DNA from: Streptomyces pactum
GTDB taxonomy: Bacteria > Actinomycetota > Actinomycetes > Streptomycetales > Streptomycetaceae
Length of the DNA stretch: 64,000 nt
Assembly (NCBI RefSeq): GCF_016031615.1
Contig: NZ_JACYXC010000001.1
Location: 6,076,001-6,140,000, forward strand
Direction of reading: 5' to 3'
Shown here: positions 18,036 to 26,591 of the stretch, one piece after another
Layout of the letters: each line of letters starts with the position of its first letter
Numbering within the stretch: position 1 is the stretch's first letter
Position numbers and translations under genes: made by a program
Notes under the pieces: generated by a model
The model's input: the letters and a program-made list of their open reading frames with translations, nothing else
Databases searched by the model: none
Told to the model about the DNA's origin: nothing

Positions 18036-18084
18036 CACAACGGATCTTGGACACGCACCCGGCAACCGGCCCACCATCGACGGT

Positions 18085-18816
18085 ATGACAGCAACCGCAC
18101 CCGGCGCGCCCGCGCCCGGCCACCGGCCGGTGGCGCTGGTCACCGGGGCCAACCGGGGCATCGGCTACGAGGTCTGCCGGGCACTCGCCGGCCTCGGCCA
18201 CACCGTGCTGCTCACCGCCCGCCTGGCGGACGCGGCCGGCGCCGCCGCCGGACGTCTCGCCGACGCCGGCGGTGACGTCCACCCGCTCCCGCTGGACGTC
18301 ACCGACGACACCGGGGTGCGGCGGGCGGCGGCACAGGTCCGCCGCCGGTACGGCCGGCTCGACGTGCTGGTCAACAACGCGGCCACCGGCTACGACCCCG
18401 GCCGGCGGGCGGTCACCGCCGACCTGGACGCGGTCCGGGAGGCCGCCGAGACCAACCTCTACGGGCCGTGGCGCACCGTCCGCGCCTTCGCGCCGCTGCT
18501 GCGCGCCGCCCCGCACCCACGGATCGTCAACGTCTCCAGCGAGGTGGCCTCCCTCACCAACATGGGGGGCGGCAGCCCCGCCTACACCGCCTCCAAGGCC
18601 GCCCTCAACGCGCTGACCCGGATGCTCGCCGCCGAACTGCGCGCCGACGGGGTCCTGGTCAACGCGGTGTGCCCGGGATGGGTCGCGACCCGGATGGGCG
18701 GACCCGGCGGACGGCCGGTGGCGGACGGCGCGGCCGGAGTGGTCTGGGCGGCGACGCTGCCGGACTCCGGGCCGACCGGGGGATTCTTCCGGGACGGCCG
18801 CCCGCTGCCCTGGTGA
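18085..18816 (+). CDS. SDR-family oxidoreductase
   Basis: A classical short-chain dehydrogenase/reductase of 243 residues. It shows the cofactor loop TGANRGIG, NNAA after strand 4, the catalytic Ser in VNVSSEVAS, PAYTASKAALN with the Tyr and Lys, and the PGWVATRMGG segment. The Arg after TGAN and in the following strand (LTARL) suggests NADP(H). The ATG at 18085 was chosen because the preceding in-frame codons overlap the LysR operator; an ATG at 18028 is possible. The substrate is unknown. Control by the divergent LysR protein is inferred from arrangement. Confidence 0.88.
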   Translation: MTATAPGAPAPGHRPVALVTGANRGIGYEVCRALAGLGHTVLLTARLADAAGAAAGRLADAGGDVHPLPLDVTDDTGVRRAAAQVRRRYGRLDVLVNNAATGYDPGRRAVTADLDAVREAAETNLYGPWRTVRAFAPLLRAAPHPRIVNVSSEVASLTNMGGGSPAYTASKAALNALTRMLAAELRADGVLVNAVCPGWVATRMGGPGGRPVADGAAGVVWAATLPDSGPTGGFFRDGRPLPW

Positions 18817-19182
18817 CCACCGCCGGTGCCGGCAGGCCGGTCGGGCCCGTCGGGCCCCGTCGGGCCTCGCCCGTGGGGCCGCCGCCCGCCGGCCTCCGCC
18901 GTCGTTGCGCCCGGTCCGCCGGCCTCCACCCGCCGGCCGCGGTCCGGCCCTCCCGGCGCGCTGACCCCGGCCGGGCGCTCCCGGCGTGCTGCCCCGGCCC
19001 GTTTGCGCTGGGCTTGTTGTGCTGCCCCCGGCCCGTTTGCGCCGGGCTCATGGTGCTGCTCCCGGCCCGTTGCGCCGGGCCCTTGGCTTCCGGGGTGCCG
19101 GCTCCGGCCGGAGGCCCCGCGCGTCGGACGGGCCGGGAAAACCACGTGCGCGCGGCGGGAGTGCCCCGTTAACGTGGCGAGC
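18817..19182. other. 366-bp intergenic region dominated by tandem repeats
   Basis: Apart from the three tandem repeats (18986-19087), the sequence is GC-rich without gene-like content. A possible -10 (TAACGT, 19170-19175) lies 7 nt before the leader-peptide ATG. Confidence 0.5.
18986..19087. repeat. Three tandem copies of a 33-34 bp hairpin-forming unit
   Basis: Units begin with GTGCTG at 18986, 19019 and 19053. Each contains CCCGGCCCGTTTGCG(C/T)CGGGC-like sequence, which can fold into a small GCCCG/CGGGC stem-loop. Units differ by a few substitutions and one or two indels. Confidence 0.75.
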
Positions 19183-19233
19183 ATGAAGCGCGCCGCCGAC
19201 ACCACGACGCCGGAGACCGTCCCGGCGCGCTGA
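19183..19233 (+). CDS. Threonine-containing leader peptide upstream of ThrRS-like gene
   Basis: A 16-codon open frame, MKRAADTTTPETVPAR, with three consecutive Thr codons (ACC ACG ACG) and a fourth Thr three codons later. Bases 19188-19195 (GCGCGCCG) pair perfectly with 19223-19230 (CGGCGCGC), so the frame itself can fold around the Thr codons. It is followed 19 bp later by a strong hairpin, then the ThrRS-like gene. Ribosome-mediated attenuation responding to charged tRNA-Thr is inferred. The initiation site is weak or leaderless, so expression is unproven. Confidence 0.45.
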   Translation: MKRAADTTTPETVPAR

Positions 19234-19246
19234 TCCCTGTCCTGAC

Positions 19247-19284
19247 CGACGCAGCCCCGGGGCGAGTGCCCCGGGGCTCTGTCG
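19247..19284 (+). terminator. Attenuator-like hairpin before ThrRS-like gene
   Basis: A perfect 11-bp stem (AGCCCCGGGGC 19253-19263, GCCCCGGGGCT 19268-19278, loop GAGT) is extended by CGAC/GTCG (19247-19250 / 19281-19284) across a small internal loop. No U-tract follows. It stands 57 bp before the GTG of the ThrRS-like gene. Each arm is self-complementary, so alternative folds are available. Confidence 0.6.
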
Positions 19285-19340
19285 TGGGCCCACCCGGCGG
19301 CGCCGGGGCCGGGGCTCGTCCACGGGGACCGAGGACCACC

Positions 19341-20702
19341 GTGAACGCCTCCCGCCGCCACCACGCCCCCGACGACCACGCCCCGGCAACCCCCGCCCCC
19401 GGCCGTGCCCCGGAAGGCCGGGCCGCCGACGGCCAGGCCGCGAACCGCCGGGCCGCCGGCTGCCACGCCGCCGACCGCCGTGCCCCCGACCACCGCAGGC
19501 TCGGCCGGGAACTCGGCCTGTTCGACACCGACCCGCTCATCGGCGCCGGCCTGCCGTACTGGCTGCCCGACGGCGCCGAGGTGCGGCACACCCTGGAGGA
19601 GTACATCCGCTCCGAGGAGCGGCGGGCCGGCTACCGGCACGTCCACTCGCCGGTGCTGGGCAAACGGGAGCTGTACGAGATCTCCGGCCACTGGTCGCAC
19701 TACGGCGAGGACATGTTCCCGCCGATGGACCTGGGCGGTGAGCAACTGGTGCTGCGGCCGAGCCTGTGCCCGCACCACGCGGTGATCTACCGCTCCCGCG
19801 CCCGTAGCTACCGCGAACTCCCGCTGCGCATGGCCGAGTTGGGAGGCATGTACCGATCGGAGCTGTCCGGCGTCCTGGGCGGGCTGACCCGGGTGCGGGC
19901 GATCCAGCTCAACGACGCGCACATCTTCTGCACCCCCGATCAGGTCGCCGAGGAGGCGCGGGCCGCCCTGGAGATGATCGGCCGGGCGTACCGGGCGCTC
20001 GGCATCCGCCCCGCCCGCTACCGGCTCTCCCTGCCCGGCGCCGGCGGCAAGTACGCGGCCGGACCAGGGCTGTGGCAACGCGCCGCCGCCCTGCTCGCCG
20101 AGGCGCTCGACCGCTGCGGCCTGCGCTACGAGGCGGCCGAGGGCGAGGCGGCGTTCTACGGCCCCAAGATCGACGTCCAGGTCGCCGACGGCGCGGGCCG
20201 GGAGTCCACCCTCTCCACCGTCCAGATCGACTTCCACCAGCCCGAGCGCTTCGACCTGGGCTACACCGGCCCGGACGGCGCCCGGCACCGCCCCGTCATG
20301 ATCCACCGCAGCGTCATCGGCAGCATGGAACGGGCCGTCGCCCACCTCATCGAGGCGCACGGCGGGGCGTTCCCGGCCTGGCTGGCCCCCACCCAGCTGA
20401 CCGTCCTGCCGATCGGGGACGCCCAGTGGGCCCGGGCCGAGGCGATCGCCCGGGAGGCCGCCGAGCGGGGGCTGCGCGCGGAGGTCGCGGGCGCCGAACG
20501 CGGCAGTCTCGGCGCCCGGGTGCGGGCGGCGCGGCTGGTGCCGTACCTGGCGGTCGTCGGGGCGCGGGAGGCCGCCGACGGCTCCGTCGCCCTCCGGCTG
20601 CGCGACGGGCGCCGCCCGGCGGCCCTGCCCTCCGGCGAGGCCCTGGACCGGATCGCCGCGGTGGTCCGGGACCGCGGCGCCGACCTGTGGCCGGCCGGCT
20701 GA
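19341..20702 (+). CDS. thrS: ThrRS-like protein lacking TGS and editing domains
   Basis: A class II threonyl-tRNA synthetase homologue of 453 residues. After an Ala/His/Arg-rich leader (about 1-50) it goes straight into the catalytic core from RRLGRELGLFDTD. Motif 2 is YRSELSGVLGGLTRVRAIQLNDAHIFC (171-197) and motif 3 is GSMERAVAHLIEAHGG. Zinc ligands Cys143 (RPSLCPHH), His194 (DAHIF) and the His of IHRSVIGS are present. The C-terminal anticodon-binding domain is intact. The N-terminal TGS and editing modules of normal ThrRS (about 240 residues) are missing. GTG follows GAGGACCACC. It is probably a second, conditionally expressed synthetase or a resistance form. Confidence 0.88.
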   Translation: MNASRRHHAPDDHAPATPAPGRAPEGRAADGQAANRRAAGCHAADRRAPDHRRLGRELGLFDTDPLIGAGLPYWLPDGAEVRHTLEEYIRSEERRAGYRHVHSPVLGKRELYEISGHWSHYGEDMFPPMDLGGEQLVLRPSLCPHHAVIYRSRARSYRELPLRMAELGGMYRSELSGVLGGLTRVRAIQLNDAHIFCTPDQVAEEARAALEMIGRAYRALGIRPARYRLSLPGAGGKYAAGPGLWQRAAALLAEALDRCGLRYEAAEGEAAFYGPKIDVQVADGAGRESTLSTVQIDFHQPERFDLGYTGPDGARHRPVMIHRSVIGSMERAVAHLIEAHGGAFPAWLAPTQLTVLPIGDAQWARAEAIAREAAERGLRAEVAGAERGSLGARVRAARLVPYLAVVGAREAADGSVALRLRDGRRPAALPSGEALDRIAAVVRDRGADLWPAG

Positions 20703-20711
20703 ACCGGGGGA

Positions 20712-20974
20712 GCCTGCCGTGCGGCCCTCGTCGCGGGGGCGGGGACACGCCTGCCGTGCGGCCCTCGTCGCGGCGGGGCGGTCCCCCGGGACGGGGGCGC
20801 GGTCCCCGCGCCGCGACGGGCCACGGTCCGGGTGGGACAGCGCGTCCCGGGCCCGGGTGGGACGGCGGTGTTCGGGCCGTTGGGACGGCGGTGCGCGCCC
20901 CTGGGGACCGCCCGCCGCGACGAGGGCCGCACGGCAGGCGTGTCCCCGCCCGCGACGAGGGCCGCACGGCAGGC
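20712..20974. repeat. 24-bp repeat, two direct and two inverted copies
   Basis: A 24-bp unit beginning GCCTGCCGTGCGGCCCTCGT occurs at 20712-20735 and 20749-20772 on the plus strand and at 20916-20939 and 20951-20974 on the minus strand. The inner pair extends to a perfect 33-bp inverted repeat (20740-20772 versus 20915-20947) around a 142-bp centre. Confidence 0.85.
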
Positions 20975-21110
20975 GCGTCCCGGCCCCGGCGCCCGTCCCC
21001 GGCCCCGGACCGGCCGGGCCCCGGACGGGGCCGCCCCCTCGGTCCGGCCTCCCCGATCCCGACCCGGGGTCGGGGAGGCCCGATTCCGGGTCGGGGGCAC
21101 GGCCCCGCAT

Positions 21111-21122
21111 TTGTCCGGACAA
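21111..21122. promoter_or_regulatory. Palindrome TTGTCCGGACAA before GntR gene
   Basis: A perfect 12-bp palindrome 50 bp upstream of the GntR start. Its TTGTC/GACAA arms resemble known HutC-subfamily operators, so autoregulation is plausible. Confidence 0.5.
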
Positions 21123-21172
21123 CCTGACTTCGCATCTTCCGGTCATGTACCCATCGGACTACGCTCACCCCC

Positions 21173-21946
21173 GTGGCACCGCAGGAAGCTCATCCGCCCC
21201 GCGCCGCCGAACCGCTCCACCTCGGCGTGGACCGCGCCAGCCCCGTACCGCTGTACTTCCAGCTCGCCCAGCAGCTGGAGGCGGCGATCGAGGGCGGCCG
21301 GCTGCCCCCCGGCACGCTCCTCGGCAACGAGATCCAGCTGGCCGCGCGGGTGGGGCTCTCCCGCCCCACCGTCCGGCAGGCCATCCAGACCCTGGTGGAC
21401 AAGGGACTGCTGGTCCGCCGGCGCGGAGTGGGCACCCAGGTGATGCACGGCAAGGTGCGGCGCCCGGTGGAGCTGAGCAGCCTCTACGACGACCTGGAGG
21501 CGGCCGGCCGGCACCCGGCCACCGAGGTGCTGCGCCACACCACCGCACCCGCGCCGGCCGAGGCCGCCGCCGCGCTGGAGATCCCCGCGGGCACCGAGGT
21601 GGTGCTGATCGAGCGGGTGCGGCTGGCGCACGGCGAACCGGTGGCCCACCTGCGCAACCACCTCCCGGTCGGCCTGCTGGAGCTGGACCGCGCGGAACTG
21701 GCCGGGACCGGGCTGTACCGGCTGCTGCGCGCCGCCGGGATCACCCTGCACAGCGCCCGGCAGACGGTCGGCGCGCGGGCCGCCACCGCCGAGGAGGGCG
21801 AGCGGCTCGACGAGCCCGCCGGGGCTCCGCTGCTCACCATGGAACGCACCGCCTTCGACGAGACCGGCCGCCCGGTGGAGTTCGGCAGCCACGTCTACCG
21901 GGCGTCCCGCTACTCCTTCGAGTTCCAGCTTGCTGGCCCGCCCTGA
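21173..21946 (+). CDS. GntR-family regulator (HutC/UTRA type)
   Basis: A 257-residue regulator. The N-terminal winged helix is at about 22-88 (PLYFQLAQQLEAAIEGGRLPPGTLLGNEIQLAARVGLSRPTVRQAIQTLVDKGLLVRRRGVGTQV), and the C-terminal UTRA ligand domain at about 105-250 (EVVLIERVRLAHGEPVAH, ending GSHVYRASRYSFEFQL). It starts at GTG. It sits directly upstream of a sugar ABC transporter operon on the same strand and is probably its regulator; UTRA domains of such proteins bind the sugar or its phosphate. The palindrome at 21111 is a candidate operator. Confidence 0.9.
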   Translation: MAPQEAHPPRAAEPLHLGVDRASPVPLYFQLAQQLEAAIEGGRLPPGTLLGNEIQLAARVGLSRPTVRQAIQTLVDKGLLVRRRGVGTQVMHGKVRRPVELSSLYDDLEAAGRHPATEVLRHTTAPAPAEAAAALEIPAGTEVVLIERVRLAHGEPVAHLRNHLPVGLLELDRAELAGTGLYRLLRAAGITLHSARQTVGARAATAEEGERLDEPAGAPLLTMERTAFDETGRPVEFGSHVYRASRYSFEFQLAGPP

Positions 21947-22072
21947 GGCCCGCACCCCCGCACCCCGTACCGCCCACCGCCCGCTGTCCCCACCCGCCGC
22001 CCCGTCCCCGTCACCGTCCCGTCCGTCCCCGTTCTCCCGGCCGTGCCCCGGTGGCAGTCCGTGTGACACCTC

Positions 22073-22101
22073 TTGACGGAGCGCTGCTACGCGCGTAGGT
22101 A
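22073..22101 (+). promoter_or_regulatory. Promoter of sugar ABC operon with operator-like palindrome
   Basis: -35 TTGACG (22073-22078), 17-bp spacer, -10 TAGGTA (22096-22101). The perfect palindrome CTACGCGCGTAG (22087-22098) covers the 3' half of the spacer and the start of the -10, a position expected for repression. Confidence 0.6.
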
Positions 22102-22217
22102 GCTGACCTGACCGGAGCCGCCGGTCGGTGGTCAGGGATACTTGGCCGGTCGTGTGCCGATTTCCCGGCGCCCGGCCGCACCGGGTGGACGTGACGGAGT
22201 AGCGAGAAGGGCGAGTC

Positions 22218-23231
22218 TTGGTGGCAAGGGCTGGAAGAGGCGTACGGGCGATGACCGCCGTGCTCGCGGCGGTGCTCGGCGCGACCCTGGCGGGATGCAG
22301 CAGCACGGGCGGCAAGCGGGCCGAGGAACGGGCCGCGCAGGCCGCCGAGGGCCGCGCGGCGGTGAACACCCCCCGCTGGACCTTCGCCATGGTCACCCAC
22401 TCCGGGGACGGCGACACCTTCTGGGACATCGTGCAGAAGGGCGCCGAGCAGGCCGCGGTCAAGGACAACATCAAGTTCGTCTACGCCCACCACGAGGAGG
22501 GCCAGCAGCAGGCCCAGCTGGTGCAGACCTTCATCGACCAGGACGTGGACGGGCTGATCGTCACGCTCGCCAAGCCGGACGCGATGAAGGGCGTCCTGGC
22601 CAAGGCCCGCAAGGCGGGCATCCCGGTGATCACCGTCAACTCCGGCTCCGAGGAGTCCAAGGAGTTCGGCGCGCTCACCCACATCGGCCAGGACGAGACC
22701 ATCGCCGGCGAGGCGGTCGGCGAGGAGCTGAACGCGCGCGGCAAGAAGAAGGCCCTGTGCGTGCTGCACGAGCAGGGCAACGTGGGACACGAGCAGCGCT
22801 GCGACGGCACCGCGGACACCTTCGACGGCAAGCTGGAGAAGCTGTACGTGGAGGGCACCAACATGCCCGACGTGCAGTCCTCCATCGAGGCCAAGCTCCA
22901 GGCCGACGAGGACATCGACGCGGTCGTCACCCTCGGCGCGCCGTTCGCCGACACCGCGGCCAAGGCGGCCGACCAGGCGGGCAGCGACGCGGAGATCGAC
23001 ACCTTCGACCTCAACGCCAAGGTGGTCACCGCGCTGCGCGACGGCACGCTGGGCTTCGCCGTGGACCAGCAGCCCTACCTCCAGGGCTACCAGGCCGTGG
23101 ACCTGCTGTGGCTGTACCGCTACAACGCCAACGCCCTCGGCGGCGGCCGCCCGGTCCTCACCGGCCCGCAGATCATCACCAAGGACCAGGCCGACGACCT
23201 GGCCGACTACACCCGGCGGAGCACCCGGTGA
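22218..23231 (+). CDS. Sugar ABC transporter substrate-binding lipoprotein
   Basis: A periplasmic-binding-protein type 1 (RbsB/XylF-like) lipoprotein of about 337 residues that delivers a monosaccharide or polyol to the permease. The lipobox LAGC follows [10 protein letters not shown]. The binding fold shows [25 protein letters not shown], the segment [26 protein letters not shown], and the C-terminal [22 protein letters not shown] at 22218 or GTG at 22221 follow AAGGGCGAG. It is the first gene of a four-gene chain with overlaps. Sugar identity cannot be read from sequence; ribose, xylose and inositol are candidates. Confidence 0.9.
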   Translation: MVARAGRGVRAMTAVLAAVLGATLAGCSSTGGKRAEERAAQAAEGRAAVNTPRWTFAMVTHSGDGDTFWDIVQKGAEQAAVKDNIKFVYAHHEEGQQQAQLVQTFIDQDVDGLIVTLAKPDAMKGVLAKARKAGIPVITVNSGSEESKEFGALTHIGQDETIAGEAVGEELNARGKKKALCVLHEQGNVGHEQRCDGTADTFDGKLEKLYVEGTNMPDVQSSIEAKLQADEDIDAVVTLGAPFADTAAKAADQAGSDAEIDTFDLNAKVVTALRDGTLGFAVDQQPYLQGYQAVDLLWLYRYNANALGGGRPVLTGPQIITKDQADDLADYTRRSTR

Positions 23232-24286
23232 GCGCCGCCGCCCCGACCCGCGCGCCGGAGCCGGCCGCCGACGACCGGGGGCCGGCACACCGCTCGCCGG
23301 CCCGCAGGCTGCTCGCCCGCCCCGAGCTGGGCGCGGTCGTCGGCGCCGCCGCCGTCTTCCTGTTCTTCTCGGTGGTCGCCGACACCTTCCTGCAGTGGTC
23401 CAGCTTCGGCACCGTGCTGTACGCCTCCTCCACCATCGGGATCATGGCGGTGCCGGTGGCGCTGCTGATGATCGGCGGGGAGTTCGACCTGTCGGCGGGC
23501 GTGCTGGTGACCTCCTCCGCGCTGATCTCGTCGATGTTCTCGTACCAGATGACGGCGAACGTCTGGGTCGGCATCGGGGTCTCGCTGCTCGCCACCCTGG
23601 CGATCGGCTTCTTCAACGGGTTCATGCTGACCCGCACCAAACTGCCCAGCTTCATCATCACCCTGGGCACCTTCCTGATGCTCACCGGCGCCAACCTGGG
23701 CTTCACCCGGTTCATCAGCGGCGGGGTCTCCACCAAGACCATCGGAGACATGGAGGGCTTCCCGGCCGCGCAGGACGTCTTCGCCTCCTCGCTGACCATC
23801 GGCGACATCGAGCTGAAGGTCACCATCCTGTGGTGGTTCGGCCTGGTCGCCCTCGCCACCTGGATCCTGCTGCGCACCCGCACCGGCAACTGGATCTTCG
23901 CGGTGGGCGGCAACGCGGACGCGGCCCGCGCGGTGGGCGTCCCGGTCAACCGCATCCGGATCGGCCTGTACATGGGGGTCGCCTTCGGCGCCTGGATCGC
24001 CGGCCAGCACCTGCTGATGTCCTACGACGTGGTGCAGTCCGGCGAGGGCGTGGGCAACGAGTTCCTGTACATCATCGCGGCGGTCATCGGCGGCTGCCTG
24101 ATGACCGGCGGCTACGGTTCGGCCATCGGCGCGGCCGTGGGCGCCTTCATCTTCGGCATGACGAACAAGGGCATCGTCTACGCGCAGTGGGGAGCGGAGT
24201 GGTTCAAGCTTTTCCTGGGGGCGATGCTGCTGCTCGCCGTGCTGCTCAACGCGTGGGTCCGCAAGCGGGTGGAGGCGAGGAAGTGA
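23228..24286 (+). CDS. Sugar ABC transporter permease (CUT2 type)
   Basis: A 352-residue RbsC/XylH-like permease with about 8-10 membrane helices. The EAA-like loop region includes [17 protein letters not shown], and the C-terminal half has [31 protein letters not shown], typical of the BPD_transp_2 family. A hydrophilic N-terminal tail of about 35 residues precedes TM1. The GTG overlaps the stop of the binding-protein gene (GTGA), and the stop overlaps the ATPase start. Confidence 0.92.
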   Translation: MSAAAPTRAPEPAADDRGPAHRSPARRLLARPELGAVVGAAAVFLFFSVVADTFLQWSSFGTVLYASSTIGIMAVPVALLMIGGEFDLSAGVLVTSSALISSMFSYQMTANVWVGIGVSLLATLAIGFFNGFMLTRTKLPSFIITLGTFLMLTGANLGFTRFISGGVSTKTIGDMEGFPAAQDVFASSLTIGDIELKVTILWWFGLVALATWILLRTRTGNWIFAVGGNADAARAVGVPVNRIRIGLYMGVAFGAWIAGQHLLMSYDVVQSGEGVGNEFLYIIAAVIGGCLMTGGYGSAIGAAVGAFIFGMTNKGIVYAQWGAEWFKLFLGAMLLLAVLLNAWVRKRVEARK

Positions 24287-25155
24287 CGAGCGAGCGACCG
24301 GCCGCCGGCCCGGCCGGGGCCACCGCCCCGCTGGTCGAGCTGGACGGGGTGGCCAAGCACTACGGCAACGTCAAGGCCCTCGACGGTGTCTCCATGACGG
24401 TGCGCGCCGGGGAGATCACCTGCGTGCTGGGGGACAACGGCGCCGGCAAGTCCACCCTCATCAAGATCATCGCGGGACTGCACCGGCACGACGCGGGCAC
24501 CCTGCGGATCGCCGGCGAGGAGACCGTGCTCGGCTCGCCCCGGCAGGCGCTCGACCGCGGCATCGCCACCGTGTACCAGGACCTCGCCGTCGTCCCGCTG
24601 ATGCCGGTGTGGCGCAACTTCTTCCTCGGCTCCGAGCCCACCCGGGGCCGCGGCCCCTTCCGCCGCCTGGACGTGGCCGCGATGCGCGAGACCACCCACG
24701 CCGCGCTGCTGCGGATGGGGATCGACCTGCGCGACGTGGACCAGCCCATCGGCACCCTCTCGGGGGGTGAGCGCCAGTGCGTGGCCATCGCCCGCGCGGT
24801 GCACTTCGGGGCGAAAGTGCTGGTGCTGGACGAGCCGACCGCCGCGCTGGGCGTCAAGCAGTCCGGGGTGGTGCTCAAGTACGTGGCCGCCGCCCGCGAC
24901 GCCGGGCTCGGGGTGGTCCTGATCACCCACAACCCGCACCACGCCTACCTCGTCGGCGATCACTTCGTCCTGCTCAAGCGGGGCGTCATGGCCGGCAGCC
25001 ACGCCAAGGAACAGATCTCCCTGGAGGAGCTGACCCGGCAGATGGCCGGCGGCAGCGAGCTGGAACAGCTCAGCCACGAGCTGGCCCGGGCGCAGGGCCC
25101 CGGCCTCCCCGACGGCCGCGGCGACGGCCACCGGGAGGGCCCCGCGGCGGGCTGA
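24283..25155 (+). CDS. Sugar ABC transporter ATP-binding protein
   Basis: A single-domain ATPase of 290 residues: Walker [10 protein letters not shown], signature LSGGERQ, Walker [13 protein letters not shown] and switch-region THNPHHAY. Most CUT2 ATPases are fused duplicates of about 500 residues, but single-domain versions (FrcA-type) exist, so this is half the usual ribose-type length. It is translated with a GTGA overlap from the permease gene. A short hydrophilic C-terminal tail follows the domain. Confidence 0.92.
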   Translation: MTSERPAAGPAGATAPLVELDGVAKHYGNVKALDGVSMTVRAGEITCVLGDNGAGKSTLIKIIAGLHRHDAGTLRIAGEETVLGSPRQALDRGIATVYQDLAVVPLMPVWRNFFLGSEPTRGRGPFRRLDVAAMRETTHAALLRMGIDLRDVDQPIGTLSGGERQCVAIARAVHFGAKVLVLDEPTAALGVKQSGVVLKYVAAARDAGLGVVLITHNPHHAYLVGDHFVLLKRGVMAGSHAKEQISLEELTRQMAGGSELEQLSHELARAQGPGLPDGRGDGHREGPAAG

Positions 25156-25472
25156 GCGCGGCCGGGCGCGGGGTCCGCCGACGGGCTCGCCATGCGCGGG
25201 CCCGGACCGGTGAGGCACAATCTCACGGCGGGCCCCGCCCGCACGACCGACGCACGCCGAGGCACCGGCCTCCCGATACCACCGCAGGGACGACGACTCT
25301 TGCGAGCACGCACCTGTCGAAACGCGGCCTCGCCGCGCGGCGCCAGCGACCGCACCCCCGCCCAGCGACCCGCGGCCCCGGCGCCGGGCGGCGTCAGACC
25401 GCGGGACCCGGCGGCCGGCCGGCGCGGCGGCCGCCACGGGGGAGCGGCGGCCGCGGCCGGAGGGGCGTGGCG
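25156..25472. other. 317-bp gap before the ROK kinase gene
   Basis: No gene seen. The sequence is GC-rich with no clear terminator; the ROK gene may be co-transcribed with the transporter or have its own promoter, which I could not find. Confidence 0.4.
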
Positions 25473-26591
25473 ATGAGCATGTACCGGGACCGGGTGCACC
25501 GGGGCGCGGCGCGGGCCACCGTGCTGCGCACCGTCGGCACCCGTGAGCGGCGCTCGCATCTGAGCGCGCCGCGGGTGCCCACGGTGGGCATCGACATCGG
25601 CGGCACCAAGGTGGCCGCGGGCGTGGTGGACGCCGACGGGAACATTTTGGAGCGGCTGCGGACCGAGACCCCCGACAAGTCCAAGAGCCCCAAGGTCGTC
25701 GAGGACGTCATCGTGGAGCTGGTGCTGGACCTGTCCGACCGGCACGACGTGCACGCCGTCGGCATCGGCGCGGCCGGCTGGGTGGACGCCGACCGCAACC
25801 GCATCCTCTTCGCCCCCCACCTGTCCTGGCGGAACGAGCCGCTGCGCGACCGGATCGCCCAGCGGCTCGCGGTGCCGGTGATGGTGGACAACGACGCCAA
25901 CACCGCCGCCTGGGCGGAGTGGCGGTTCGGCGCCGGCCGCGGCGAGGACCACCTGGTCATGATCACCCTGGGCACCGGCATCGGCGGCGCCATCCTGGAG
26001 GACGGCCAGGTCAAGCGGGGCAGGCACGGGGTCGCCGGGGAGTTCGGCCACATGCAGGTGGTGCCCGGCGGGCACCGCTGCCCGTGCGGCAACCGCGGCT
26101 GCTGGGAGCAGTACAGCTCCGGCAACGCCCTGGTCCGGGAGGCCCGGGAGCTGGCGGCGGCCGAGTCCCCGGTCGCGTACGGGATCATCGACCGGGTCGG
26201 CGGCAACATCGCGGACATCACCGGACCGCTCATCACCGAGCTGGCCCGGGAGGGCGACGCGATGTGCGTGGAGCTCCTCCACGACATCGGCGAGTGGCTG
26301 GGCGTGGGCATCGCCAACCTGGCCGCCGCGCTCGACCCGTCCTGCTTCGTCGTCGGCGGCGGGGTCAGCGCGGCCGACGACCTGCTGATCGGGCCGGCCC
26401 GCAGCGCCTTCCGCCGCCACCTCACCGGCCGCGGCTACCGCCCGGAGGCCACCATCGTCAAGGCCCAGCTCGGCCCGGAGGCCGGCATGGTCGGCGCCGC
26501 GGACCTGGCCCGGCTGGTCGCCCGCCGCTTCCGGCGCGCCAACCGGCGCCGGGTGGAGCGGTACGAGCGGTACGCGCAGGCGGGCCGGTGA
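25473..26591 (+). CDS. ROK-family sugar kinase, glucokinase-like
   Basis: A 372-residue ATP-dependent sugar kinase, resembling Streptomyces GlkA but with a basic N-terminal extension of about 35 residues. Visible are the phosphate-binding DIGGTKVAAGVVD, the catalytic Asp in VDNDANTAAW, the LGTGIGGAI loop, the substrate/zinc signature HMQVVPGGHRCPCGNRGCWEQYSS, and FVVGGGVSAADDLL. GTGA overlap with the next gene shows coupling. The ATG follows GGAGGGGCG. Probably phosphorylates the sugar imported by the upstream transporter; glucose is the default guess. Confidence 0.9.
   Translation: MSMYRDRVHRGAARATVLRTVGTRERRSHLSAPRVPTVGIDIGGTKVAAGVVDADGNILERLRTETPDKSKSPKVVEDVIVELVLDLSDRHDVHAVGIGAAGWVDADRNRILFAPHLSWRNEPLRDRIAQRLAVPVMVDNDANTAAWAEWRFGAGRGEDHLVMITLGTGIGGAILEDGQVKRGRHGVAGEFGHMQVVPGGHRCPCGNRGCWEQYSSGNALVREARELAAAESPVAYGIIDRVGGNIADITGPLITELAREGDAMCVELLHDIGEWLGVGIANLAAALDPSCFVVGGGVSAADDLLIGPARSAFRRHLTGRGYRPEATIVKAQLGPEAGMVGAADLARLVARRFRRANRRRVERYERYAQAGR

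Larger units (their letters stand above)
20703..21172. other. 470-bp intergenic region with long inverted repeat
   Basis: No gene seen. It holds the four-copy repeat (20712-20974) and, at its right end, the GntR-type operator at 21111-21122 before the regulator gene. Confidence 0.6.

Noticed and set aside
19253..19278. T-box riboswitch before the ThrRS-like gene
   Set aside because: No stem I, specifier loop or T-box sequence (TGGNACCGCG-like) is present; the short Thr-rich frame plus hairpin fits peptide-based attenuation better.
25192..25476. 94-codon frame between the ABC ATPase and ROK genes
   Set aside because: Arg/Ala/Pro-rich without features; the ROK gene has a better start with a ribosome site at 25473.
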